This document shows positions 51,329 through 64,000 of a stretch of 64,000 nt of DNA, one piece after another; position 1 is the stretch's first letter, and every line of letters begins with the position of its first letter. Under the pieces are notes generated by a model. It had not been told where the DNA came from and ran no database searches. It saw only the letters and a list, made by a program, of their open reading frames with translations. This DNA is from Pythium myriotylum (taxonomy: Eukaryota; Oomycota; Peronosporomycetes; Pythiales; Pythiaceae), in NCBI GenBank assembly GCA_023091665.1, contig JALJCQ010000013.1:1488001-1552000 (forward strand), written 5' to 3'. A program made the position numbers and the translations under genes.

Positions 51329-52284
51329 TTAGAGCTCTACCTTGATACGCTTGAGCTCATCCGTGTTGAGAGCGTTCGTTTCCATATCGTGGTTGAGAGG
51401 CATGGTTCGTGTGGACTCGTTATCCAGCGGCCGAGCCGAGCGATTTGAATCATCTGTGTCTGGTCTGGAACGGGACGTGTCGTCTTCGAACCCGGCGAAT
51501 GTCCGCCCAGAACTGTCGGAGCCCACAACGAACGAAAGCAAATGGGAGTCATCTGAGCGGTTGGAGTCGTCTGCACCGCCAATACCAAGGAGATCGGATG
51601 TCGATGAGTCGAATGCATCGTTGGAGCGGTCAGTGTCATAGTTGAAGTCCACCGAATTCTTGGAGCTAAAGATCTTGGGCGTAGCCCCCGCGACGATCTG
51701 ACCAGGGGAAGTCGTCGGTTCGTATAGGTAGCTACGCGTGCTGTCATTCAACCTCAGCGTCGTCGTGGCTTCTCGGTTGTACAAAATCGGTTCGCTGGAC
51801 TGGCGACTCTGTCCTTGACCTCCATACCCACTGTACGGAGCTCGCGTCGGCGCATTCACTCGCGGTCCTCGGTTCGTGCGCGCATCAATGTTCATACCAG
51901 AGCCACTGTAGTAGTCACCCGATTTATCCTGAGATGACGGAGGCGAGAATGCTGTCATGAAGAATGCGTCCGGCGCTTCTTCGCGAGCTGTCGCTGGTAG
52001 TTTACTCGAGTGTTTCCTCTTGAGGAACCAGTACAGGATGCCCAGCAGAGCCAGCACCACGACAATGCCGACGATGAGGACCGCTACTGCCGTCGGGGAG
52101 AGACCGTCGCTGGAGCTCCCTGTAAAGGACAAGTGGACGACATTAGCGCTCGACGCCGTCCGTTCCCACTGGACAAGAACGCACCCGAGGCGTCTCCGCC
52201 GTCAGCTGCGGCCACTGTCTTGACCGCCCACATCGCCGCCACGAGGCTCGCGACCGTCGGCGCCGTCCTCATCGGTGGCTTCAT
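51329..52284 (-). CDS. Type I membrane protein with minimal ectodomain (copy D)
   Basis: Exons 52284-52185 and 52119-51329 give 296 residues. The first exon encodes a signal peptide (TVASLVAAMWAVKTVAAA). After splicing only about 20 residues separate it from a transmembrane helix (AVAVLIVGIVVVLALLGILYWF) with the stop-transfer block KRKHSSK. The tail is about 210 residues, rich in Ser, Asp, Asn and Arg with repeated DDSNRS-type motifs, and resembles the tail of copy A in composition. The intron right after the signal peptide is placed as in copy A. The four-cysteine ectodomain is absent. It may be a truncated family member or an independent signalling adaptor. Its membership in the family is therefore an inference. 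Confidence 0.7.
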
Positions 52285-53039
52285 GGGCAACTGCGTTCCT
52301 GTTCGTGAGTGGCACGCAGCCTCGCCCACGCGAAGAAACCGCGAGCGATGGGGATGGGAGGCGCCATTGTTCCACGCTTTGGCGTCTTCGCCAATCCTCA
52401 ACGACGAGCTATTCGTTCATTGTAGTACGTTTAGGTAAACTGTTGATGGACCCCATCGCAAACCTATTGATTGAGCGTCAACACCGTGGACTGGATCTCG
52501 CCTCCCACCCACGCAAACTAGTCGCCAAGAAGCGGGATCCTGCTGAGCACTTTCGAGAGGGTCTTCGCGCAGTGGAGGAGCGTTCCGTCGTTGGGAGACC
52601 GCCGCTTCGGTTGTGGACACCAGCGCGTGCCGAGCCCAGTCGCGTCTTGATCTCGTCTTAACAATGTCAACACCAATACGAAAAGCGAACAACCAACGTG
52701 CATGCGACATCACAATCGCATCGTCCGTTGGGGCCTTCTCGACGGAGTTGTTTGCAGAGGTGACTTGGAATGCATTCCAAGAGAGTCGCTTCAAGAAGCG
52801 AGACCGTGCACCTTCGAGGCCTTTGGCTGATTTCTGAGTCGCAGGGTCCTCCTGATTTGTGCCGTCGCAAAACTGTGACTCGGCCTCGATTTTGTGTCTT
52901 CGCACAAATATTCGTACTTTGTAGAGCTCCTGCAGTACATACCGCCAGTGTTCTTCATGTTGCTTTCCCACTTCACCTGTATCGGAGCAAGGTGTCGACG
53001 AACGTCGGGAGGGTCTCGGCGGACGCGCTTCCTCGCGAC
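52285..53039. other. Intergenic region between copy D and Rab3GAP2
   Basis: 755 bp between divergent start codons. A 184-codon minus-strand frame (52417-52971) crosses it but has no domain, no good start context and no similarity. I do not call it. Confidence 0.45.
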
Positions 53040-56000
53040 ATGGCAGACCCGCTCGGCGTCACCAGCGCCGTATCCTCTGTGTCTTTTTCTGCCCCACCCA
53101 TCGGTGCTGGTCCTGCTGCGGAGCGCGACCCCGACGATGCGCTATCCGTCGTGTTCCAGGTCGACTGCTCGCCGATTCGAGATGCCGAGGGCCAATCCGT
53201 GGCCATTTTCCAGCACCCGCGCGCGAAGATGGACGTCGCGCTAGACTTTTCAATCGTCGTCGGCGTCGACACTTCGCTCTACATCGCTGAGGTGCCCCGC
53301 GAGCAGGTCGCCGCATCTAGAGACGCCGGAGATTCAGACGGAAAACCCACCGCGCGATTTACTCTACTCGGCAATGGCGAAGAATTGGAGCTCGACGAAG
53401 ACGAGTACATCACGGATGTCAAATGGATGGACGACGAGCGGTTTGCAGCGAGCTATTCGTCTGGAGTCTTGCGCGTGTTCAATCGCGAAGGGCGCTTGCA
53501 GTTGGCGCAGGTGAGTCTATCCGACTCTGGGCGAGGTGTACTTAGCGGATTGACGCAGCTTTGGTTCACCAATCATAGAAATTCCATTATGCGGGGATCC
53601 TCAAGCTCGACATGAGCCCCAGTGTATCGACAAAGATCACTGGTAGCACTGTTCGAGAGGTTGATGTGCAGGTTGAGAATCCTGTCGGCGGAGAACTGTG
53701 GGTTCTGTACAAAGATGCGACAGTCGCAATCGTGCAGATTCAAGAGCTTCTGTTTCGTATCCGCGCTGCAGTATATGGTACGGCCTTAGAGAAGCATGCG
53801 CCATAGGACTTTTGCTCACAACGAGACGGTGTCCTGTAGGTCCAGCACAGGCCAACAAATTTCGCAAGTACTCTTTTCGTGATCAAAGTGACACTGTCGC
53901 AGTCGCACCTTGTGGGCAAGCAAAACCAACGATCTTTCAGTCACATCCTCGCCTGGGTATCCACACGGTGATCAGCGTCGGCACCGGACCCTTCCTTTCA
54001 TTCTACCACGCCGGCAATGACCAAAACTCGATCATCCATTTAGCGCACATTGCCACAGCGATTGCATCTAGAGCTGCTGGTGCCGTATGGACGTTTGCCA
54101 AGAGCTGGGGTTGGTCGAGCGGCTCTACGGGAGGGGACGGGACGTCAACAGGAGATGCGAACGCGTCTGGCGAGATGCGGGCGATCGATGCAGCAGCTGA
54201 GCATGTAGCAGCCCCTGTGGGTAGCATGCGTGCTATTTCGGAGGACTCGCGTCGTCGATGTCGGATGCTTTTGCTGAGCCCAACGGGAAGTTTAGCAGCA
54301 ATCAGTGACACTTTAGGGCGTATCCTTCTGGTAGACACAAACCGTATGACTGTGATTCGTATGTGGAAAGGGTACCGATATGCTCAGGTTGGTTGGATGC
54401 ACGGTACCGAAGGCAAACGAAGGGCAAAAGGGCTCTACTTGGTGATATACTCCGCTCAGCGAGGAATAGTCGAAGTATGGCGTACTCGTTATGGCCCGCG
54501 AGTCTTCAGCTTCGCGGTCGGCAACAATGCGCGTTTGTTTACCCACTTTAACGCCCACCGCCAGTGTGCTCGCTGCGTCGTTTTGTCTGGGGGGCCTGAA
54601 TCGATGACTGAAATGATTGAGGTGAAGCCGCAAGCGCCCAGTGTCTCCATTCTGATAAAGTACTTCACTCAAAACAAGTTGCAAGAGGAAAACTTTGTGC
54701 TTCACCAGATCATCGGTACTATTCAAGCATATGCAAAGAAGAAGAAAGTCGATTCTTCTCACACACTTGAACAAGATTCGATCGACCCCTTGCTTGCTGA
54801 CATCGCGACTTTGGCATCACCAACTTCAATTCAAGCTCTTCTGGACCTACTGCTGACTCCTGAGATGGCAACTTTAAGTGCATCGTTCGTGCTCAAGGTA
54901 TTTGAGAAGCTACAGCCGGTACGTATCTCCAAGCGATAACTGGAGGCCGCCTTTACACTCAACATCTTTTACCGAACAAGGCGATTCGGAGTGGGATGGC
55001 GTCACGCTCACCGACCGGAACAGAGCTTTCCTTGTTGTGGCAACTCCAGTGGAGACATCGAATCGTGTCGGCGTACGTGGGGCTGCACTCGGTGAGTGGA
55101 GCACCATCGAAGAGGATGAGATATTAGTATGGTCTAACCCAGCGACATGTTTAGGAGTTCACTAGAGCTCGTCACATCATCGAAAAAGCAACAACAGATA
55201 TGTCGGCGATGTTGGTGAGCCACGCCACCTCTGACGAAGAGGCCGGCAGTTCACGGTCCAGATTGGTTCCGTGGCTCGAATTGTACCGAAGAGCTGGGCA
55301 CAGCTGGAGCGATGATAATAACGAAGATACTCGCCAGTCCATCCAGCGAGCTGGTAACTTGACTTGGTGGGAGTTCATGGAGTATTTCTCCATGCCTTTT
55401 ACAGATCCTGAGTTACCGAGACGGCGGGATATTGTAGCTCTTTACGAGCAGACTGACAAACCGGAAGATTTCCTTCGCGAAACATTTCAGTTGATGAACA
55501 TCCCGGTTCTGAGAGCGAGTATTCGTCACCCCCACCTGGCTACCTTGATGACCTTCCTCTTCACACCAGTTTTGTCAAACGTGTTTGCCGTTCAAGAGCT
55601 TCAGCAATTGCACGCTTCAATTTTCATTGCATCTTCTACGCATACACCGCTCTTTATTGAGTGGTACTTTTCACTTCCGATCGGGTCAATCCTGGCGATC
55701 CCACCTCCAAGTTTGTCTTGTGCATTTCAGCGCTGGTTAACCCCCTACATTGGTAAACCTGACTATGAACAAGACATGGAATTGGATGAGCAAGACCAAG
55801 GCATTGAATCAGCGAATAAGCGGCGACTCTCTACGTGTCCAGACTCTCTCGTCCAAATATTCAGCTCGTGTGTCAAATCGCAGCGGCTCTTTCATGCATT
55901 TATCTTGACCGAACACTGTCGGTGGGGTGAGCAGCAGCAATCCAGAGCAATTGAGGAATCGACGCTGGGAAAGCACAGTAGTGTTGACGGGGGCTTGCGA

Positions 56001-57614
56001 TGGAGTATCCTTCAAGACTGTCTTGCTAAGGCAGTGTATACAGCCTTGCGACTAGGGAGACTTGGGAAAACGTCCGTGGAAGGAGTGGAAAACGTTGATG
56101 ATGTCATACGATTGATTGCGCTCATGCAGTTGAACGAGGGTTATGATCTCGAAGAAGGAGACTTCGAGACGAAGCTATCCGCAGTGGAACCCAACTCTAG
56201 TTTGCAGGTATCAAAGCCGCCCACGCCAGATAACTGGGTTGCGTCACTTGAAAACTGTCGCACCTCTGGTCAGATGAAGAACTGGTTAAGCGTGTTGCAA
56301 ATGTTCCCCCAGTTTGCTGACAAAAACACGCTTTTTTGTTTTCGGGCAAGTCTGCTGTGTACCGCATGGAATGCTGAGAGGTCGGACATGCAGCAACTTG
56401 AAGATGCAATCAGCGAGGTTAAAGCTATATCCTCCAAGAACCTCCAGGTCGCCATGGGTATCCACATTTGGGAACGATACATTCGCGTCCATGTTGTGAC
56501 TTTGATAAGTTTCTGGGAGGAGAGCGCGGCAGGCCGAAAGCCTCAACGTGGATTGCAACCTCAAATCGCACGCCGCTTCTTCGCAATCATTCACGGTCTT
56601 CTCAGTCTCCTCTCAGCAGCACTGAAAGATGTTCAGTCAATCCACGCTAGTCTAGAGTCCGACTTAATCGACTCAGGTGAGGAAGAAGAGTCTGACCGAG
56701 ATGGAGGGAGCGAAAATATTGATAAAGATGATGAGGACGATCTACCTGCAATTGCAACTATGGAATGTTTGACGAAGCGAAGAAGATGGATGATCCCCGT
56801 TCGTGATTTGCGGAAGATGTTCGAGCATAAATGGCCACCATCTCACAGTTCTTCTGCATTCATGCGGTCTCTGTTCACCTTCCCAGTGGACCAGGTGTCC
56901 GCATCTCGTCTCGCTGATCACATCAGTTTGATTCTGTTGCTAGACTCATTCGCTGCAACTTCAGTGACTCCAGTGTCTATTGTGAGACTCTATCCTGAGG
57001 GTGGCCGCAGTTTATGTCGACCAGACTCTTTCGTTGAAGACACAAACCCTGTCTCTCGAGGAGTGAACGGCACATCAAAGCAAAAGCTCAACAAAGAGCG
57101 GACTCAGTTTCTCCGTGAACTGCTCTTACATGATAACGCACTCGGGTTTGCTCTCGCAGAGTCTTTCGATCTTCCGACAGAGCTCATACGCGAAGAGTAC
57201 GTCGTGTTTCTGTATCAAAGCGGAAAAGACGAGCAAGCAGACTTTGCATTCGACAAGATGAAGCAGCCTGAGAGACTAGTTCCTCAGTTGGGAGCAATTG
57301 CTCGCGCTCGCTTGGCGCTAATTTTACAGCGCATGAAAGCGGAGGTCGAGTATGCAATGATTATGAGCATCCTTCCCGCCGACTTGTTCATGTGGATCAT
57401 AGCCGAGAAGCTTCCTCCATTTGTGGCGGACAGGCAAGTCGAGAAGCTTGATGCGGCACCATCCCTGACAGGCACAAGTATGATTCTGCTCCGATGCCTC
57501 TCTCTCATGCCGCAATCAGGTCCGGAGTTCGAAAAGATCAGCGCCATGTCGGTGTTGGTAAAGGACATTATATCACGAGTAAAGCACCAGCAGCAGAACA
57601 CTCGTCACGAGTAG
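53040..57614 (+). CDS. RAB3GAP2: Rab3 GTPase-activating protein non-catalytic subunit homologue
   Basis: Five exons (53040-53510, 53579-53777, 53840-54918, 54981-55091, 55155-57614) total 4320 nt and encode 1439 residues, close to human RAB3GAP2 (1393). The N-terminal beta-propeller-like region ends in the family hallmark SPTGSLAAISDTLGRILLVDT followed by IRMWKGYRYAQVGW. A central part has EKLQP and long helical segments. A C-terminal helical region of about 800 residues has an acidic insert (GEEEESDRDGG). The Rab3GAP complex activates or inactivates Rab GTPases in exocytosis, ER structure and autophagy. The junction into the last exon was fixed by requiring a phase-0 TTTAG acceptor at 55154. 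The catalytic partner is not in the window. Confidence 0.9.
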
Positions 57615-57699
57615 CACAAGCATTTCGTCATTCTAGCCCAGCAACAAATTCACAGCAACACAATAGGTCTAATATTGAAGGCATTTGTCTGCAGTATCG

Positions 57700-60452
<2,753 letters not shown>

Positions 60453-60657
60453 TTTTCGGCCACAAGCTGTTGAGGTGGATACATTCGAAGAACGATGTAG
60501 TCAGATACCTTTCGTTGTAACTTGGTTCTCTATCTATCTTTCATTTCCACTTTTCCATCGATCGATATCGAGAGAGGAAAGACTCAGCTCGGGCAACAAG
60601 CAATTAGAAGATCCAAGATTGCACAGCGCGCATCGCGAGATAATTTAGAATCCCTAT

Positions 60658-61782
60658 CTACTTGGTCTTGAGCTTTTTACTTTTGTGGTCCGGCTTTGCG
60701 GGCTTCTTGTGCTTTTCGGTCAGCTTCGCCGCTAGCGACGACTTCGCCTCTTCGCCCTTGCGCCAAAAGCGACCATCCGTAGTGCGGAACGACGCCTTGG
60801 GGGCGCTTGCGACTGTTTCCAGGCTGATTATGACCATTCGATCGCCAATCCTCATGCCACTGCGCTTGACCGCAGCAATCGCCTCCTCCTCCTTGGAGAA
60901 CTCGACGTACCCAAAGCCTTTCAACTTCTTTGTGTGGTTCCACAACGGCAACCTCACACTGATAATCGTCCCACAGCTCGCCAGCGCTTCCTTCACTGCT
61001 GCCTCCTCAACATCGTACGGCAAGTGCTTGACAAACACCGTCTTGCAGCCCTTCACCGCCTTCTTTACACTATGCTGCTCCTTGATCGCTGTCTCGAGTG
61101 TGCGCGGTCGCTCTGCTAACTTCACCGTGAGGTATCGGCCGAAAAGATACTTGCCATCGAGTTTGAGAGCCTTCGGAATTGCACTCGCCGACTCGAACAC
61201 GACATGGGCGTATCCACGCGGCTTTCCCGAGTCTTGATAACGCGGCATCCGCACCTCCTTAACGATACCGCATGGAGCGAAATGCGTGACGATGTCGCTT
61301 TCATTGGCTTTGTAGGGGATGCCTTCGATGTACACAGTCGCCTCAGTCTTGCGAGCGACTTCGTCCTCAAGTTCCTTGGATAGTGAGTTGGTCTCCGTAG
61401 TCTTGGTCTCCTTACCCGTGCCGAGTGGAGAAGCCTTCTTCGCTGTGTTCTTTGCCGGCAGATCCGCCTCCACATCGGTATCGCCGCTCTCGCTGCTGGA
61501 TTCCTCGTCCTCAATCCGGTTTCTAGCCGCCGCGGGACGGAAGAGAGCGTTCTCAGTCTCCTCGTCGCTGGAATCGGTCTCACTCTCACTCTCGCTGCTC
61601 TCCTTCTCCTCGTGGCGCTGCTCCGGCTCTTCCTCAGATCCCGAAGGAGAGCTGCTCTCCTCTGACTCCTCCTCCTCTCGCTGGCGCTTCTTGTCCTCCG
61701 TCTTCTTAGCCTTCATCGTGCCCCTCGACATATTCGCCATGGTCATCAACAAAGTGCCGTTTCGGAGACTTCCACCAGTCAT
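60658..61782 (-). CDS. Two-RRM nucleolar-type RNA-binding protein
   Basis: 374 residues in one exon. The ATG at 61782 is the longest start; internal ATGs at 61740 and 61731 are equally possible. The N-terminal about 140 residues are highly charged with alternating Ser/Glu/Asp blocks and Lys/Arg, as in nucleolin. RRM1 reads ATVYIEGIPYKANESDIV...RGYAHVVFE. RRM2 reads KTVFVKHLPYDVEEAAVKEAL...LKGFGYVEFS. RNP2 and RNP1 are recognisable in both, with some aromatic positions replaced. The tail is Lys-rich (KPAKPDHKSKKLKTK), probably a nuclear/nucleolar signal. A role in ribosome biogenesis is likely by analogy with nucleolin-type proteins, but the exact orthologue is not clear. Confidence 0.85.
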   Translation of the reverse strand: MTGGSLRNGTLLMTMANMSRGTMKAKKTEDKKRQREEEESEESSSPSGSEEEPEQRHEEKESSESESETDSSDEETENALFRPAAARNRIEDEESSSESGDTDVEADLPAKNTAKKASPLGTGKETKTTETNSLSKELEDEVARKTEATVYIEGIPYKANESDIVTHFAPCGIVKEVRMPRYQDSGKPRGYAHVVFESASAIPKALKLDGKYLFGRYLTVKLAERPRTLETAIKEQHSVKKAVKGCKTVFVKHLPYDVEEAAVKEALASCGTIISVRLPLWNHTKKLKGFGYVEFSKEEEAIAAVKRSGMRIGDRMVIISLETVASAPKASFRTTDGRFWRKGEEAKSSLAAKLTEKHKKPAKPDHKSKKLKTK

Positions 61783-61975
61783 TCTAAGGAGATATCAGCG
61801 TATCATTGGCTGTAATAAATGACGAGATACGAAATACTGTCCAACCAACGACCCGTATCACTTGCAATACAGCATGTGTAAAATCCCGAAGATAGCACAC
61901 GTACAACATTCGAGCAACATTCACACATCCACCGTAGGGTAGCCATTCCTAAATTCAGGCTGTGTTCGAGGGTTA

Positions 61976-62013
61976 GAGCATCTCCACCCGTCACTGTAAA
62001 ACGCCCCTGTAAA
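61976..62013. repeat. Left direct repeat flanking the recombinase
   Basis: Begins AGAGCATCTCCACCCGT and continues ACTGTAAAACGCCCCTG. It matches 63574-63613 in the same orientation with only a few differences. Confidence 0.8.
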
Positions 62014-62080
62014 GCGATAACTTTCCCGGAGCATAATTTACTTCCCCACCGCTGCCCTGAGAACAGATAAACTGTAAAAA

Positions 62081-62154
62081 CGACACTGCAAAAACTGCAT
62101 CGACCCTGCAAACATGCGCACGTTTCCAGTGCGAAAGCCGATTTTGCAGTGTCG
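62081..62154. repeat. 13-bp inverted repeat beside the recombinase
   Basis: The arms 62081-62093 and 62142-62154 are perfect reverse complements with a 48-bp spacer. They could be a terminal or regulatory structure of the mobile element. Confidence 0.8.
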
Positions 62155-62182
62155 GGATTCTCAGATATTCTCAGCAAAATTA

Positions 62183-63358
62183 TCAGATATCATCAGTGCA
62201 TTCAATGGAGCCGCCAAGGGAAACCGCGCCATTTACTTGTAGACGGAATCTACTGGACAGCTGCCCAGAATACACTGGACGATCGGATTTGATAGAGGAT
62301 AGCATTAGATTTCGCAGAGTGTTCGATGATGGCCACCATGTGAGTGCCGTGGCGGACTGCCGCGCGACTTTGCGCAGTTCAGTCGCCACTGTAAGCCACA
62401 CTAGCTGCACCCGCCGTCGCTTTCGTCCACGATCAGTCACCGTGGGAATGGAGACTGCGTCTCTGCACTGCTCTAAGACGCTCGCAGCATCCGCCATGGA
62501 GAGTTGGTGGATGCTGAGCCCCAAAGCCTTGGCTCGGTCATCAATCCGTGTCATGAGGAAGCGGAAATCGCTGAGCCGCTTCCTCTCGTTGCGGGTCGTG
62601 AAGTCCGCAGGCGTCTGATGTCGAAAGGGAGGCAGGCGCCGAGCTGGATCCCCACAGCACCAATGGTCGTTTTTCATGTGCGCAAAGTACACTCGCAGCG
62701 CGGCCTCTCCCCACTCGAGGTGATTGTAGCATACCGAGACCGTGTTCGCAGCTCGCGACATCAGATTCCACGACAACACCACAAACGTCCTTCCAAACAC
62801 CAAATCCCGCGTCGTCCCTCGTAGCATCTCCGCCGAGAGCCGTTTGTACAGACTGAATGGCATCGGATCTTTGCCTTCCTTGATCCCGCCCTGCCCAGCA
62901 CCAATTTGCCTCGCTGTGCGCTTTTTCAAACCGCCGAAACGGCTCGAGAGCCCTTCCTTCAGAGTCGTTGGCATTGGGGCGTCGTTGTCGCGGAACAGAG
63001 ACACAAAAGCAGAGCGATGAGTACCGTAGCTTGCAAACTTGAAATACGTGCCATCAGGATGCTTCATTGACAATATCCACGCCATGAAATCTTGCGCCAT
63101 GATCTGACCAAAGTGAATTGCCTGCTGGCCTCGCACAGCCATCGCTGCTTGCACTCAACTTGCCGTTGGAACACCGTCGCTGTCCAGCACCAGGCCTTCA
63201 CGGAACGGGTCTTGGACAAGCTGAGGTTTCCAGACACAGAGCCATTGCAAAAAGCGGACACTAGAGCTACGGTACGCGTCACGAGACCGCAACGAAAGGC
63301 GCTCCGCAGCGATAGCATACGCCTCGGACTCGAGCTGTGTCAGCGACGCCGGCGTCAT
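62183..63358 (-). pseudogene. Crypton-like tyrosine recombinase, broken
   Basis: One frame from 63358 to 62183 is interrupted by a single TGA at 63155-63157. Before the stop, ERLSLRSRDAYRSSSVRFLQWL resembles a tyrosine-recombinase core-binding domain. After it come HRSAFVSLFRD, LKKRTARQIGAGQGGIKEGKDPMPF and the block FVVLSWNLMSRAANTV...HLEWGEAALRVYFAHMKND, which contains the first catalytic Arg and the conserved H-x-K-x-D turn of eukaryotic Crypton/Ngaro-type recombinases. The expected H-x-x-R and active-site Tyr regions are not visible in the remaining 160 residues, so the C-terminal catalytic part is replaced or lost. The element is therefore probably inactive. Direct repeats flank it. Confidence 0.7.
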
Positions 63359-63573
63359 CTTGCACTGGGCTCAATCCAGTGAAAGGACCCCAATCTCCGA
63401 AGGGACGTATCTCTATATAGGGAATTGTATGCTGGCCATTCTGGCATTTCCAGAAAACTCTGGACACCTGTCCAGTGAGCCCATACTTCTGGGGGGTCCA
63501 GATCCAGTAAATTCCTGAGAATTCAAGTTTTCAGTCGCACTTTTTCAGTGTTCCGGTGGAGGACCGCTCCATA

Positions 63574-63613
63574 AGAGCATCTCCACCCGTTACTGTAAAA
63601 ACGCCCCTGAAAA
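63574..63613. repeat. Right direct repeat flanking the recombinase
   Basis: AGAGCATCTCCACCCGT then ACTGTAAAAACGCCCCTG, in the same orientation as 61976-62013. The repeat starts are 1598 bp apart. Confidence 0.8.
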
Positions 63614-63734
63614 CCTGATTTGCCGTGAAAGATATGGCTCTCTTGAGAATTTATGGAGCGTTCCAAACTGCGACAATGCCGCGCATTCGCACGTGAAGCT
63701 CTGGATATTAAGTACAGTCATACCCCGCAACTCG

Positions 63735-63756
63735 CCCCCCCCCCCCCCCCCCCCCC
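63735..63756. repeat. 22-base C homopolymer
   Basis: An uninterrupted run of 22 C. Such runs are error-prone in assembly, so the length is uncertain. Confidence 0.9.
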
Positions 63757-64000
63757 TGAGATATAGAAAACGCAGGGTTCAGTGTCGAATCGCGGACTGT
63801 GAACACTAGGGAACGATAGCGATGAAGGCGATCCGGACTTGGCAGAGTGAGATCCCTGGACCGCCGTTCTTTTGTTGGTTATCTAGCGCTATACAAAGTT
63901 CGATATAAACCAGCATGTCCCTCTGAACGTGATGAGCTTCCCCGCTGAGTCCAGAGAGTTGGTCCGGCGGCTTCCCGTTCGCGGCGTGTGCACTCAGGAT

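Larger units (their letters stand above)
61783..62182. other. Repeat-derived intergenic sequence
   Basis: 400 bp with no gene. It contains the left direct repeat (61976-62013) and a 13-bp inverted repeat, CGACACTGCAAAA at 62081-62093 and TTTTGCAGTGTCG at 62142-62154, just outside the recombinase frame. The base composition is more AT-rich than the flanking genes. Confidence 0.6.
63359..64000. other. Repeat-rich end of window
   Basis: 642 bp without a supported gene. It contains the right direct repeat and a poly-C run. The last 240 bp show no recognisable feature. Confidence 0.5.

Noticed and set aside
52417..52971. 184-codon minus-strand frame upstream of Rab3GAP2
   Set aside because: No domain, no homology, no supporting exons. 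The region is better explained as the divergent promoter.

Overview
This is a nuclear window from a zoosporic oomycete, most likely a Pythium-like or other non-downy-mildew lineage. The signs are: very compact genes on both strands with short GT-AG introns (mostly 50-90 bp); genes for flagellar assembly (IFT56, a MORN-repeat protein); a Rab3GAP2 homologue; oomycete-style P450s; and a tyrosine-recombinase mobile element. No virus, plasmid or bacterial operon structure is present. I rebuilt most exon structures by eye from splice sites and frame continuity. Junctions are inferences unless a conserved family crosses them.

Layout. 0-11.6 kb: the 3' end of a METTL13-like methyltransferase, a cytochrome P450, an uninterrupted ORF joining a TatD nuclease to an RNA 3'-phosphate cyclase, a polytopic membrane protein, threonyl-tRNA synthetase, a kelch protein and an eEF1E1/AIMP3-like protein. 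11.6-21.5 kb: a cyclic-nucleotide-binding protein, a metal-dependent-type KDO-8-phosphate synthase, a tRNA gene, peptidyl-tRNA hydrolase, a five-exon membrane protein, an SR-cyclophilin, a MORN protein and CWC15. 21.7-35 kb: a small secreted leucine-rich-repeat protein, a coiled-coil protein with internal tandem repeats, a lone FHA-domain protein, IFT56, a repeat-bearing intergenic region, a second P450, an ankyrin gene broken by a frameshift and a 1129-residue coiled-coil/propeller-like protein.

35-52 kb is the accessory-looking part. It holds a large disordered protein, a dispersed set of single-pass type I membrane proteins (37.4-39.3 kb, 45.1-46.5 kb, and a member with almost no ectodomain at 51.3-52.3 kb) with one decayed copy (40.1-41.0 kb), a tandem pair of MFS transporters, a further membrane protein, and a calmodulin-binding-type protein with eight IQ motifs, two WW domains and two B-box-like zinc fingers. 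53-61.8 kb returns to housekeeping: Rab3GAP2, PRMT3, a Rab8-like GTPase and a two-RRM nucleolar-type protein. 61.8-64 kb is repeat-rich and contains a broken Crypton-like tyrosine recombinase between two direct repeats, followed by a 22-base C run.

Working together: translation and RNA handling are over-represented (ThrRS, eEF1E1-like, PTH, tRNA, RtcA, CWC15, SR-cyclophilin, PRMT3, RRM protein, METTL13-like), but they are independent genes, not an operon. Rab8-like and Rab3GAP2 both belong to vesicle traffic. The best candidates for something new are the TatD-RtcA fusion and the four-cysteine type I membrane-protein family.
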